Source of the DNA: Ignavibacteriales bacterium
GTDB taxonomy: Bacteria > Bacteroidota > Ignavibacteria > UBA10030 > UBA8401
Direction: 5' to 3'
NCBI GenBank assembly: GCA_026390635.1
Contig: JAPLFO010000170.1
Coordinates: 1-50,065 of the forward strand
Length of the DNA: 50,065 nt
The notes beneath the pieces were generated by a model. That model did not search any database and was not told where the DNA came from. It saw only the letters and a list, made by a program, of their open reading frames with translations. Positions within the stretch are counted from its first letter, which is position 1; the number at the start of each line of letters is the position of its first letter. A program made the translations under genes and the position numbers. Shown here piece by piece: positions 36,566 to 45,911 of the stretch.

Positions 36566-39511
36566 ATGATGGAGAATGACGCCGTGGTCTCATCGAGGAA
36601 TTGTCAGATACCAGTGTCCGTTCAGACTCGACTCCACAGAGTCGAGCTACAGAACCGCACCAAGAGGAGATATGCCGCGAGGCGTTTATTTATTGTGGCA
36701 ATATCACTATTGTTCCTCACAGAGAATATGCGGTCGCAGGTACAGCTCCTTGAAGGATTTGAAGGTCCGGACAATATTCCGACTTCGAGCAGCGGGGCAA
36801 CCAGTACTCCGTCGGTCTTTACAACGCCGAGCGGATCCTGGGTATTCGTCAAGGCGTACAAATCCAATAGTACAAACGCAGACAAAGTCGGCACGTACAT
36901 GGGACGCTTGCTGAACAATGCACCAGCCGGCGGCTCCTACATGATTACGCCGCGTCTCAAAACGGCGGACTCTTTGATCTTCAAATCTCTGCGTGACCGT
37001 ACAATTAAAACATACCTCTCCACAGATTCCATCCACTTCACACTCATCGATTCGCAAAACGTGAAGACCGGATTGTATTATCGATCGAAGGTCAATGAGA
37101 GTTCGACAAAAGTCTGGATAAAGATCGCGAATGAATCTACCAATGATACCGATATCGACTCTGTCGTCGTGACAAGTACACCATCGACGGCCCCATTCCT
37201 TTCTGTCTCTTCCGAAGTTCTTCCTTCTTTTGGTAGAATTGTTGCCGGCAGCGCATCTGCCTGGCAAGCGTACACGGTCAACGGTAAAAACCTGACGGAG
37301 GGTGTCGCTGTGACGGCGCCGGCCGGCTTTCAGGTGAGCAAAGACGGACTGGTGTTTTCATCGGGAGTCTCTTTGCAGCAACGCGCGGGCTTGCTGACCG
37401 ATACAATGGTGTATGTTCGCTTTTTGCCATCGGCTGCCACCGGCACGATGGCAGCAAACATTTTGCATACAACCGCGGGAGCAAATGCCCGGAATCTCTC
37501 CGTCAACGGTGTCGCCCTTGCGGCAGAACCGGTTCAGCCGTCACGAATCCGCTTCGGAAATGTTGGCGGTACGACACTACGGGTTCTGATCTCGGGCGGT
37601 GGAGGTTCAAAGAGAATTCTTGTCGCGCGTGCCGACTCGGCAGTTGTATGGTTGCCGACAGATGGCAGCCCCACCACAGGGGTGAATGGCAATTATTCGA
37701 TCGCAGAAGATCACGCGGGCGGCGGAAGAGTTGTATTCGACGGAGTCGACACAATCTGCACGGTGACGGGGTTAACCACTGGAACACGCTACTTTTTTGC
37801 ATCCTTTGAGTACAATGTCGGATCCGGCAATTCTCACAACTATCTCGCCGGGACTCCGGGAGCAGACAGTATCACAACAACTAAGACCGCCGGACTGAAT
37901 GCAACTCCGGCCGCGCTGACCTTTGGCGATGTATTGATCGCCGGCCGATCAAAAGAAAAATCATTTGTTCTTTCTGCCCATTATCTCTTTCCGCAGAACG
38001 GCACTATAGCAATATCATCTTCTGCAGGATTTGAAATTTCGAAAAGCAGCAGTCTCGGGTATGCCGTTGCGCTGTTGATACCTTACTCCGGCGCGGGCAT
38101 TGCCGCGCAGAATATCTTTGTTCAATGTGTTCCTGCTGTTCCGGGCTTTTTGAAGGACAGTATCGTGTGCAGCGGCGGCGGGGCAGCTCCGATATTTGTG
38201 AGTGTCACCGGAAAGGGCGTCGACGAAGTAGTCGCACCGGATTTATCTCCGTTTGGTTTTGCATCACTTGGGAGCGGAACGACGGGCGGCGCCGGAGGCA
38301 CGGCGATCGTTGTCACGACAGCTGAACAACTGGCTGCGATTATGAAACCGAGGGAGAAAAACATTACCACACCGATCACTCTCTACATTTCGGGTACACT
38401 GACCGGCCTGGCGAATGAGGTAAGCATCAAGCGAACAGAAAATATTTCCATTCTCGGGTTCGGACGCGACGCGACTCTGCAGGGATTTGGACTAAAACTC
38501 GTCGACGCAAAGAACATTATCGTTCGGAACATCACATTCTCAGATTGTACGGCAGGTGAGCAAGACGGAATAGCGATTGAAAGTTCGACGAATGTCTGGG
38601 TGGACCATTGCTCGTTCACGGACAGTCCCAGCGTTGATCTGAGCGGGACCAATCATGACGGCCTGCTTGATGTGAAGAAGGGCTCGTCCAACGTGACCCT
38701 TTCGTGGAATCACTTCATGAACCACCGCAAAACCTGTCTTCTCGGCCATTCGGTCAGCGAAACCGGTGACACGGCATTGAGAGTAACATATTATCACAAT
38801 TGGTTCGATGGAACCTACTCCCGTCATCCGCGTGCCCGCTACGGAAAGGCGCATATCATCAACAACCTGTACACCGGCGCCGGGGTGGTCGGTGCCGATG
38901 CAGGCGGATATGGAGTCGGCAGCACATGTGGGGCATCACTGCTGGTAGAAAGTAATTATTTCGAGAATACGCCGAAGCCCGTGCTCATCTCGCAATTGAA
39001 TGACCCGGGGGAAACACTCAGTGGAGATCCTGTCGGCTTTGTAAAAGTACTCAACAATTATTTGAGCGGTTCGGGTGCTCTGGTTGAAAATCTGAGCGGC
39101 TACGATTTTAGGCCCGGAGACTCATATGCGTACGTCGCACGCGATGCGCAAGCAGTAAAAGAGGTGGTGAAAGCGGGGGCGGGTGCCGGGATCATGGATA
39201 TTGCGACTTCTGTTCGTCATACTGCTCCAGCGGGTGCGGTGATTCCCGCATCTCTAGAACTCCATCACAATTATCCCAATCCATTCAATCCAAGTACTCA
39301 GATTGAATTTACACTTCCCGCAACGGCACATGTGACTCTAACTATTTGCGACATGCTGGGACGGGAAGTGGCGGTGCTTGCAGACGGTGTGTTGAAGAGC
39401 GGCATGTATCACGTGGAGTGGAATGCAGGCAGAAACGCGACCGGCATTTACTTCTGCCGTCTTCAAGTTGGCGGCGTGTCACGGGTGAACAGGATGCTGC
39501 TCCTTCGGTGA
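36566..39511 (+). CDS. Large multidomain PL1 pectate lyase, T9SS-sorted
   Basis: This 981-residue surface lyase has, after a signal segment (FIVAISLLFLTENMRSQ), a jelly-roll-like domain (~50-205), an Ig-like module (AYTVNGKNLTEGVAVTAPAGFQVS), a fibronectin-like module and a second Ig-like module (LNATPAALTFGDVLIAG). The PL1 catalytic beta-helix lies at ~555-870: VWVDHCSF and DGLLDVKKGSSNVTLSWNHF, with the likely catalytic Arg in RHPRARYGK. The C-terminus is a T9SS domain, NYPNPFNPSTQIEFT ending RMLLLR. The ATG lies three bases after the PL9 stop, so coupling is likely. The n-region is unusually long and contains a perfect hairpin, so the true start is uncertain. Confidence 0.9.
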   Translation: MMENDAVVSSRNCQIPVSVQTRLHRVELQNRTKRRYAARRLFIVAISLLFLTENMRSQVQLLEGFEGPDNIPTSSSGATSTPSVFTTPSGSWVFVKAYKSNSTNADKVGTYMGRLLNNAPAGGSYMITPRLKTADSLIFKSLRDRTIKTYLSTDSIHFTLIDSQNVKTGLYYRSKVNESSTKVWIKIANESTNDTDIDSVVVTSTPSTAPFLSVSSEVLPSFGRIVAGSASAWQAYTVNGKNLTEGVAVTAPAGFQVSKDGLVFSSGVSLQQRAGLLTDTMVYVRFLPSAATGTMAANILHTTAGANARNLSVNGVALAAEPVQPSRIRFGNVGGTTLRVLISGGGGSKRILVARADSAVVWLPTDGSPTTGVNGNYSIAEDHAGGGRVVFDGVDTICTVTGLTTGTRYFFASFEYNVGSGNSHNYLAGTPGADSITTTKTAGLNATPAALTFGDVLIAGRSKEKSFVLSAHYLFPQNGTIAISSSAGFEISKSSSLGYAVALLIPYSGAGIAAQNIFVQCVPAVPGFLKDSIVCSGGGAAPIFVSVTGKGVDEVVAPDLSPFGFASLGSGTTGGAGGTAIVVTTAEQLAAIMKPREKNITTPITLYISGTLTGLANEVSIKRTENISILGFGRDATLQGFGLKLVDAKNIIVRNITFSDCTAGEQDGIAIESSTNVWVDHCSFTDSPSVDLSGTNHDGLLDVKKGSSNVTLSWNHFMNHRKTCLLGHSVSETGDTALRVTYYHNWFDGTYSRHPRARYGKAHIINNLYTGAGVVGADAGGYGVGSTCGASLLVESNYFENTPKPVLISQLNDPGETLSGDPVGFVKVLNNYLSGSGALVENLSGYDFRPGDSYAYVARDAQAVKEVVKAGAGAGIMDIATSVRHTAPAGAVIPASLELHHNYPNPFNPSTQIEFTLPATAHVTLTICDMLGREVAVLADGVLKSGMYHVEWNAGRNATGIYFCRLQVGGVSRVNRMLLLR
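36627..36646. other. Hairpin near the start of the large PL1 gene
   Basis: CTCGACTC (36627-36634) and GAGTCGAG (36639-36646) form a perfect 8-base-pair stem with the loop CACA. It lies 20 codons inside the predicted gene, before the signal peptide core. It may lower translation of this gene relative to the PL9 gene, or mark a true start further downstream. Confidence 0.45.
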
Positions 39512-39684
39512 ATCATTCTTTTTCATCTGACCCTGATAATCCGGCCCGGATCCCATCCCTTCGGGATCTGCCTTCTCTATGACAAATCTCTTTTTTCCAT
39601 AGCCCGTCCGGTGCGCTGCAAATGGTTGCATTGATTCCATTTTCATTTATGCGTACATTGTGCATCCATTGATCCCTGAGCATA

Positions 39685-40629
39685 ATGACTACCGCACGCA
39701 AGTTTTACGTTCTTGCTTTTGCCTTTGCTTTCTCTTTTCTCCAAGCGCAGCAACCCGCAGATCGGTACATCGTCATTACTGTCATCGACGGTGCGCGATA
39801 CTCGGAAACGATTGGTGATCCGGCTCACCGCTATATTCCCCGCATCTGGAATTGGCTGCGTCCGCAGGGAATTATTTACACAGCGTTCTACAACAACGGA
39901 GTGACGACGACAACACCGGGTCATTCGTCTATTCTTTCCGGAGTGTGGCAGCATATCGCGAACGACGGCAGCGAGCCGCCGCACAATCCTACCGTGTTTG
40001 AGTACTACCGGCGATATTTCAACCGTCCGCCGGAGGATGAGTATGTTATCCTGAAAAAAAAAAAACTGGCGATCCTGGCGAACAGCGACTCGCCGGACTA
40101 CGGTCAAAAATACGCGGCAGCCGTCAGTCGGGTAGATGCTTCTGTGGCTTACAAGGACAGTGCGGCCGCAGACAATGCCCGCAAAACGCTGCTGACGGCC
40201 CATCCACGGATTTCCATTATCAATTTTCCCGAGACAGACGACGCGGCCCACCAGGGCAATTGGCTGCGATATCTCCGTGCCATCCGAAAAGCGGACAGTC
40301 TTATTGTGGATTTGTGGAAGAAGATGCAGGGAGATTCCGTTCTCAGGGGCAAAACAACGTTGATCATCACGAATGATCATGGCCGCCATCTTGATAGCGT
40401 GGAGAACGGATTCGTTGATCATGGCGATACCTGTGAAGGGTGCCGGCACATAATGTGCGTTGCTGTCGGACCGGACATCACCCCGGGTACTGTCGACGAT
40501 GAGCAGTGGGAGCAAATCAATATCGCACCGACTGTCGGAACGCTCCTTGGATTTCCAACACCGCAGGCACCGGGGAAACCATTCCCCTGGGCGGAAAAGA
40601 AACAATTCAAACGTGAGACAGCACACTAA
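39685..40629 (+). CDS. Alkaline-phosphatase-superfamily hydrolase
   Basis: This 314-residue exported protein has a signal peptide (LAFAFAFSFLQAQ). It has the metal-binding layout of the alkaline phosphatase/phosphodiesterase/sulfatase superfamily: VITVIDGARYSE (first Asp), TTTTPGHSSILSG (nucleophile Thr), ETDDAAHQGNW and ITNDHGRH, with a late HGD. The substrate cannot be read from sequence; phosphate or sulfate esters and phosphodiesters are all possible. It is shorter than most members. A run of 12 A's at 40054-40065 encodes a lysine stretch. It follows the pectin genes in the same direction after a 173-base gap, so membership in the locus is uncertain. Confidence 0.8.
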   Translation: MTTARKFYVLAFAFAFSFLQAQQPADRYIVITVIDGARYSETIGDPAHRYIPRIWNWLRPQGIIYTAFYNNGVTTTTPGHSSILSGVWQHIANDGSEPPHNPTVFEYYRRYFNRPPEDEYVILKKKKLAILANSDSPDYGQKYAAAVSRVDASVAYKDSAAADNARKTLLTAHPRISIINFPETDDAAHQGNWLRYLRAIRKADSLIVDLWKKMQGDSVLRGKTTLIITNDHGRHLDSVENGFVDHGDTCEGCRHIMCVAVGPDITPGTVDDEQWEQINIAPTVGTLLGFPTPQAPGKPFPWAEKKQFKRETAH

Positions 40630-40698
40630 TTCCTTCCTCAGCGGGGACAATAGCGGCATCCGGCCGCTTCGTCTAACAAAAAGCATACGAGGTCGCTC

Positions 40699-42507
40699 AT
40701 GACACTGCCACATAATGCATCGATGCTTCTGGCAACAACGGCAAAGTTTTTCGGAGGAGAGAAGTCCGGCACCCGGGAGGTGAAACTCTTTACTGTTCCG
40801 AAGATTGAAACATTGCAGGAAATGCTGCGCCACTCATCGCGCAGATTCGGTGAGAAACTTGCTCTTGAAGATCTGACGGACACGCCGATTTCGCGGGTGA
40901 CCTATGCGTCATTGATGAAAAATGTTCTCAAATTCGGGACTGCGTTGAAGAAGCTGGGTATTCCGGAACGTGCTCACATTGCCGTCATTGGAGAGAATCG
41001 GGTGCAGTGGGGTATTACCTACCTTTCTGCTATGTGTTTCAACTACGTCATCGTGCCGATCGACAAGAATCTGAGCACGAACGAGATCCTGAACATCATT
41101 CACGAATCCGACACGGTCGCAATTGTTTTCGCCGAGTCGTTCGAAACAACATTCCGTGAACGGCAATCGGCACTGAAAAATCTTCGTTACTACATCGGGA
41201 TGGACCTTTCGTCGAAAAAGGACGGCTTCTACTCGATGTCGCAGATGATAGACGAAAGCAGGGGATGCACAGAAATGGATATGCCGACGATCGATCCCGA
41301 TGCGCCTGCGGTTATTATCTTTACCTCAGGCACATTGGGTCGCGCAAAGGGCGTCGTGCTATCACAACGGAACATCGCCAGCAATCTCGTCGCGATGACG
41401 AGTATGATCATCATCCGGCCCGACGACCGTTTCCTGTCCGTGCTGCCGATGCATCATACATATGAATGCAGCTGCGGATTCCTCTGTCCGCTGTTCACAG
41501 GTGCGTCGGCACATTATGCTCGTTCATTGAAGACCGTGGTGGATGATCTGCAGACGGTCAAGGCGACCATGTTGCTTGGTGTGCCCCTTCTTTTTGACAA
41601 AATGTTCAAGCGGATTTATAAGGGCATTAGGGAAAAGAAACTGACGGCGAAGATCATCGGCCCGCTCATTTCTGTGGCAAATGTGGTGGAAAGATTCGGA
41701 TGGAAGAGCTTCAAGAAGCTGGTGTTCAAGGAAATTCATTCGAAGTTCGGCGGATCCATCCGGCTCTTTATCGCCGGCGGCGCCGCTCCCGATCCACTGG
41801 TTGCGAAAGGATTGAGGGAGTTCGGTTTCACATTTCTACAGGGCTATGGACTGACGGAGACATCACCGATTCTGGCCTTGAACCAGCTGGACAATTTCAG
41901 GGACGACGCAGCAGGCATTCCTTTGCCGGGGATTCAAATCAAAATCAACAAACCGGGCGACGATGGCGTCGGCGAAGTGTATGCAAAAGGTCCGAATGTC
42001 ATGCTCGGCTACTACAAGAACGATGCAGCGACGCAGAATGCCTTCGACGATGGCTGGTTCTGCACGGGCGATCTTGGATACATTGACTCCGATGGATTTC
42101 TCCATATCAGCGGCCGGAAGAAGAATGTCATCATCTCCAAGAGCGGAAAAAATGTCTTTCCGGAGGAAATCGAAGATGCGCTGAACCGGAGCCCGTTCAT
42201 TCTCGAGTCACTCGTGTTTGGTGAAGACGATCCCAAACAGGATGAAGTCATCGCAGCGCAGATCGTTGTCGATGCGGAGGCGTTCATCGAATTGTCGGAG
42301 TCGCGCAGTATTCCGATTACGGATGAATTGCTGAAGAAGATCATCGGAGAAGAAGTCCGCAAGACGAATGCGGAACTGTCCGGCTACAAACAAATCAAGC
42401 GCTTCTATATTCGCGATCATGAATTCCAGAAGACGACAACGCAGAAGATTAAAAGATTTCTTGTCCAAGCTCCGACGGAGACGTCGCAGAACGAAGGCCA
42501 GGACTAG
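40699..42507 (+). CDS. Long-chain acyl-CoA synthetase (AMP-forming)
   Basis: This 602-residue enzyme of the ANL superfamily activates a fatty acid to acyl-CoA through an acyl-adenylate. The AMP-binding motif is IFTSGTLGRAKGVVLSQRN, followed by HHTYECSCG, then GYGLTETSP, then DGWFCTGDLGYIDSDG, then the hinge GRKKNVIISKSGKNVFPEEIED. This is the FadD15/ACSL-like type common in Bacteroidota. It has no signal peptide and is probably cytoplasmic or peripheral at the inner membrane. It is a single gene closed by a strong terminator, unrelated to pectin use. Confidence 0.94.
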   Translation: MTLPHNASMLLATTAKFFGGEKSGTREVKLFTVPKIETLQEMLRHSSRRFGEKLALEDLTDTPISRVTYASLMKNVLKFGTALKKLGIPERAHIAVIGENRVQWGITYLSAMCFNYVIVPIDKNLSTNEILNIIHESDTVAIVFAESFETTFRERQSALKNLRYYIGMDLSSKKDGFYSMSQMIDESRGCTEMDMPTIDPDAPAVIIFTSGTLGRAKGVVLSQRNIASNLVAMTSMIIIRPDDRFLSVLPMHHTYECSCGFLCPLFTGASAHYARSLKTVVDDLQTVKATMLLGVPLLFDKMFKRIYKGIREKKLTAKIIGPLISVANVVERFGWKSFKKLVFKEIHSKFGGSIRLFIAGGAAPDPLVAKGLREFGFTFLQGYGLTETSPILALNQLDNFRDDAAGIPLPGIQIKINKPGDDGVGEVYAKGPNVMLGYYKNDAATQNAFDDGWFCTGDLGYIDSDGFLHISGRKKNVIISKSGKNVFPEEIEDALNRSPFILESLVFGEDDPKQDEVIAAQIVVDAEAFIELSESRSIPITDELLKKIIGEEVRKTNAELSGYKQIKRFYIRDHEFQKTTTQKIKRFLVQAPTETSQNEGQD

Positions 42508-42534
42508 CACTCGCAACGCGCTTGTATGAACAAT

Positions 42535-42573
42535 ATGCCAGACAATCCAAGAGAGTCTGGCATTTGTTTTTTT
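42535..42573 (+). terminator. Rho-independent terminator after the acyl-CoA synthetase
   Basis: ATGCCAGAC (42535-42543) pairs perfectly with GTCTGGCAT (42555-42563) around an 11-base loop, followed by TTGTTTTTTT. It lies 28 bases after the stop codon. The rest of the gap to dinB (42574-42744) shows nothing recognisable. Confidence 0.92.
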
Positions 42574-42744
42574 GGGCCGGGCTTTCAATCTCGCTCCAAG
42601 CTCCGTTCGGGATATTTGGGTATGCCGGTGAATCGCACGAATCAGCATGAATATGACCCGTGTTTCAGGCGCCATGTGTCATCTGGGGCAAATTCCTCAG
42701 ACAGCTACTGTTGATTCAAAGACGAAGAAGCCGGATATTATGAC

Positions 42745-43902
42745 ATGAATCAAAGATTGAAATACATCGCGCATCTTGATCTCGATTGCTTTTTCGTTTC
42801 TGTTGAGCGTATCAAAGACCCTTCCCTTCGTAATAAGGCGGTGATTGTGGGCGGTAGTCCGGACGGGCGTGGCGTGGTGTCTTCCGCATCCTACGAAGCA
42901 CGGGCATTCGGCGTTCGTGCCGCGATGCCGACCGGCCAGGCGATGCGGCTCTGTCCAAACGCCATTGTTGTTCATGGATCCCATGGACTGTATGGCGAAT
43001 ATTCCACCAGACTCTACGAGCGGATGATGGAATGGGCTCCGATTGTGGAACGGGCATCGATCGATGAAATGTACATGGATTTCACCGGTTGTGAATCGCT
43101 CTATGGCAACGACCTGCCCGGAATGATGAAAAAGATACAGACCATGGTGTGGGACGAATTCTCATTGCCGTGCACAATTGCCCTGGCCTCCAACAAAGTA
43201 GTTGCGAAGATTGCGGCCGGGACCGTCAAGCCGGCCGGTGTCATTTATGTGCCCCATGGGACGGAGCCAGTGTTCCTTGCCCCGTTGCCGGTGGATGTTC
43301 TTTCGGGTATCGGAAAAAAAACCGCGCCGATTGTGATGAAGTACGGCTACAAAAAAGTAGCGGACATTCAGCGAGCTGATCCGGCGGCGCTGGGATCTCT
43401 TTTCGGGGCCAACACTGCATGGATTATGGACGCAGCGAACGGGCGCGGGAGCGATGTGCTGGTAACGGATTGGGAGCGGAAGAGCGTCAGCAGGGAAGAA
43501 ACATTCTCTACAGACGTCCGGGATCCGGCAGAACTTGAGAAAACGCTCTTCGAACTCGTCGAAGATGTTTGTTCAACGCTCCGGCGCAAAGGATGGATGG
43601 CGAAAACATTGACGCTGAAGCTGCGTTATTCCGATTTCACGACATTCACGCGGGCCGCAACCGTCGATCCGACACATGACGATCAGGCCGCTTTCAAAAC
43701 GCTTGTTGAACTCTTGAGGAAAAACATTGATGGACGCCGAACAGTGCGGTTGCTGGGGGCAAAAACGTCCAATTTCATTAATGCAGAACAGGGAGAATTG
43801 GATTTGTTCCCGAAGGACGAGAGGCGTGAGAACGTGCTGAAGGCTGTCGATGCACTGCGGAGAAAATTCGGCTCGGATGTCATACACACGGGGAGTGTGT
43901 AG
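42745..43902 (+). CDS. dinB: DNA polymerase IV (Y-family translesion polymerase)
   Basis: This 385-residue Y-family polymerase copies past damaged bases. Catalytic carboxylates lie in LDLDCFFVSVE (Asp12) and SIDEMYMDFTG (Asp107, Glu108). The palm/fingers YEARAFGVRAAMPTGQA, the helix-hairpin-helix VLSGIGKKTA and the little-finger domain follow. The C-terminal region holds a textbook sliding-clamp-binding motif, QGELDLF (349-355), before a 30-residue tail. Length and motifs are normal. It is a monocistronic gene and faces the ruvA-ruvC group convergently. Confidence 0.95.
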   Translation: MNQRLKYIAHLDLDCFFVSVERIKDPSLRNKAVIVGGSPDGRGVVSSASYEARAFGVRAAMPTGQAMRLCPNAIVVHGSHGLYGEYSTRLYERMMEWAPIVERASIDEMYMDFTGCESLYGNDLPGMMKKIQTMVWDEFSLPCTIALASNKVVAKIAAGTVKPAGVIYVPHGTEPVFLAPLPVDVLSGIGKKTAPIVMKYGYKKVADIQRADPAALGSLFGANTAWIMDAANGRGSDVLVTDWERKSVSREETFSTDVRDPAELEKTLFELVEDVCSTLRRKGWMAKTLTLKLRYSDFTTFTRAATVDPTHDDQAAFKTLVELLRKNIDGRRTVRLLGAKTSNFINAEQGELDLFPKDERRENVLKAVDALRRKFGSDVIHTGSV

Positions 43903-43964
43903 CTGCAGAAGGTTTCTCGTATGCCCGACCGGACACCTTGGCTTCGCTCGGCGTCTGACTGGGG

Positions 43965-44576
43965 TTAGACGTCTTTGCGGGATGCAGAGCGGAGCGCGAG
44001 TTTCAACAATTCCTGAATAGTATACTGTTTCCCGGACAATTCAGCCAGCGCGCTCCGGATGGCCGATTCGCCGGTCGCGCGGGAAAAGCCAAGAGATATC
44101 ATGGCGCTGAGCGCCTCATTTCGGATGTCCGAGGTGCCGGCTTGTCTATCCACTCCTGTGGCGCTGATCTCATTCTTGCCGATTTTATCTCTCAATTCAA
44201 GGACAAGCCGCTCAGCCGTTTTCCGCCCAACTCCAGGAATTGCAGTCAACGCCGCCGCATTTCCCTGGACGATGTAACGCTGTAAATCTGCCGATTGGAT
44301 GCCGGAGAGTATCCCAAGCGCGATCTTCGGCCCGATTCCCGAGATGGAAAGGAGAAGGCGGAACATAATTCTCTCCGCATCGGTCGCAAAACCGAAGAGC
44401 ATCATCGCATCCTCGCGGACGTGCAGGTGCGTCAGAAGGGTGACGGAAGAACCGGAAGCGCCGAGAGTCTCAAAGGTGGAAAGGGGAATCAATACGTTGT
44501 ATCCTACTCCCTGGACGTCGATGACCACTGCGGTTGGCGACGTCCGCTGCAACGTGCCGGTGATGTGTGCTATCAT
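43965..44576 (-). CDS. ruvA: Holliday junction DNA helicase subunit RuvA
   Basis: This 203-residue protein binds Holliday junctions as a tetramer and loads the RuvB motor. Domain I starts MIAHITGTLQRTSPTAVVIDVQGVGYNV. Domain II carries two helix-hairpin-helix motifs (LLSISGIGPKIALGIL and LTAIPGVGRKTAERLVLEL). Domain III is the C-terminal RuvB-binding helix bundle (ALSAMISLGFSRATGESAIRSAL). The start at 44576 overlaps the ruvC stop by ATGA, so the two are coupled. ruvB is not in the window. Confidence 0.96.
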   Translation of the reverse strand: MIAHITGTLQRTSPTAVVIDVQGVGYNVLIPLSTFETLGASGSSVTLLTHLHVREDAMMLFGFATDAERIMFRLLLSISGIGPKIALGILSGIQSADLQRYIVQGNAAALTAIPGVGRKTAERLVLELRDKIGKNEISATGVDRQAGTSDIRNEALSAMISLGFSRATGESAIRSALAELSGKQYTIQELLKLALRSASRKDV

Positions 44577-45148
44577 GTCCGTTTGGTTTTTCGTGAAGAC
44601 GAGATGATTCGTTCCGGATGAGCGTCGACGAAGGATTTCCAGTCGTGAAACCCGCCGCGGGGTTTGCCAATTCGATGAGCGTGACACAGCGCCGTTGCGA
44701 GAGCATCGGAGACGTCGAGCTGTTTCGGCTTTGCCGACATGCCAAGAAGATTCATGATCATAAACTGTACTTGAATTTTGGAAGCCGCGCCCGAACCGGT
44801 CACGGATTTTTTTATTTCGCGGGGAGAATACTCGGACACAGGAATTTCGTGGAGGACACCCGCCAGAATCGCAACGCCGCGAGCATGTCCGATCTTCAGT
44901 GCCGATTGCGCATTCTTACTGTAGAAGGCAGTCTCGATGGCGAATTCATCCGGACGCCACTGTTCGATGACGCGGCAGAGCTCTGTGTAAATATGTTTCA
45001 GTCGGAGTGGCATCGAGTCGGAGGCAGGATTTCGAATTGCCCCCGCATCAAGGAACGAGATCGCGACGCCCCGTTTCTTGATGATTCCGTATCCCGTGGT
45101 CAACGTTCCGGGATCAATGCCGATGATGATCAGTTCATTCGTTGCCAA
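44573..45148 (-). CDS. ruvC: Crossover junction endodeoxyribonuclease RuvC
   Basis: This ~191-residue Holliday-junction resolvase has its catalytic acidic residues in IIGIDPGTLTTGYG, FAIETAFYSKN and LDVSDALATALCHAH, as expected for the RNase H-like fold. The start chosen is TTG at 45148, which gives LATNELIIIGIDPG, the normal family N-terminus; it overlaps the end of yebC by 14 bases. An ATG at 45202 would add 18 unlike residues and lengthen the overlap. It lies in the order yebC-ruvC-ruvA on the minus strand, a common bacterial arrangement. Confidence 0.95.
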   Translation of the reverse strand: MATNELIIIGIDPGTLTTGYGIIKKRGVAISFLDAGAIRNPASDSMPLRLKHIYTELCRVIEQWRPDEFAIETAFYSKNAQSALKIGHARGVAILAGVLHEIPVSEYSPREIKKSVTGSGAASKIQVQFMIMNLLGMSAKPKQLDVSDALATALCHAHRIGKPRGGFHDWKSFVDAHPERIISSSRKTKRT

Positions 45149-45887
45149 AGCTCGCCAGGACCTTTTCGTCGATATCGAAATTGGCGTAGACGTTCTGGAC
45201 ATCGTCGTGATCTTCGAGTGCCTCGACCAGTTTCATCACTCGTTCCGCATCGTGTCCTTCCACCTTCACCGTGTTTTCCGGAGCCATATGGAGTTCCGCT
45301 TCCTCGATGTGGATACCCTTTGCTTCGACGGCTTTCTTCACTGCTTCAAACGCATCCGGTGCCGTAATAATTTCATAGTGGTCATGCTCAACCTTCATGT
45401 CGTCCGCACCGGCGTCCAGCACGATTGCAAGCATATCGTCTTCGGAGACATTTCCTTTTGTCGCGCGGACGGTGCCGTGTCTGTGAAACATATAGGCAAC
45501 AGAATTTGACGCGGCGAGTTTGCCGCCATTGCGTTCGAGAATATGTCGCAATTCCGAAACGGTGCGGTTCTTGTTATCTGTCACGGACTCGATGATCAGT
45601 GCGACGCCGCCGGGACCGTATCCCTCATAGGTCATATCTTCGTAGTTGACGCCGGGAAGTTCTCCCGTGCCTTTTTGGATGCCGCGCTTTACATTATCGG
45701 CCGGCATGTTGCAGGCCTTTGCCTTGTCGATGGCTAGACGCAGGCGCGGATTGCCTGCCGGATCGCCGCCGCCGAGTTTGGCCGCGATGGTGATTTCTTT
45801 GATCACCTGCGTGAAGACTTTGCCGCGGCGTGAATCAGTAACTGCCTTTTTCCTCTTGATTGTTGCCCATTTGGAATGACCGGACAT
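45135..45887 (-). CDS. yebC: YebC/PmpR-family (TACO1-like) protein
   Basis: This 250-residue cytoplasmic protein is of the YebC family, described as DNA-binding regulators and, for some members and mitochondrial TACO1, as translation factors. It starts with the highly conserved MSGHSKWATIKRKKAVTDSRRGKVFTQ, followed by GGDPAGNPRLRLAIDKAKA, NMPADNVKRGIQKGTG and YEGYGPGGVALIIE. GAGGAGG precedes the ATG. It is first of the ruvC-ruvA operon and overlaps ruvC. Confidence 0.96.
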   Translation of the reverse strand: MSGHSKWATIKRKKAVTDSRRGKVFTQVIKEITIAAKLGGGDPAGNPRLRLAIDKAKACNMPADNVKRGIQKGTGELPGVNYEDMTYEGYGPGGVALIIESVTDNKNRTVSELRHILERNGGKLAASNSVAYMFHRHGTVRATKGNVSEDDMLAIVLDAGADDMKVEHDHYEIITAPDAFEAVKKAVEAKGIHIEEAELHMAPENTVKVEGHDAERVMKLVEALEDHDDVQNVYANFDIDEKVLASFGNE

Positions 45888-45911
45888 GGGGAGCCTCCTC
45901 TAGAGTATGCG

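Noticed and set aside
39549-39568. GATCCC/GGGATC dyad after the large PL1 gene as a terminator
   Set aside because: The stem is only six pairs and no T tract follows, so it is too weak to list as a terminator.
39643-40833. 396-codon minus-strand frame, the longest antisense one
   Set aside because: It is antisense to the phosphatase gene and the start of the acyl-CoA synthetase gene, both well supported, and has no domain signature.
44618-45367. 249-codon plus-strand frame
   Set aside because: It is antisense to ruvC and yebC, which match their families throughout.
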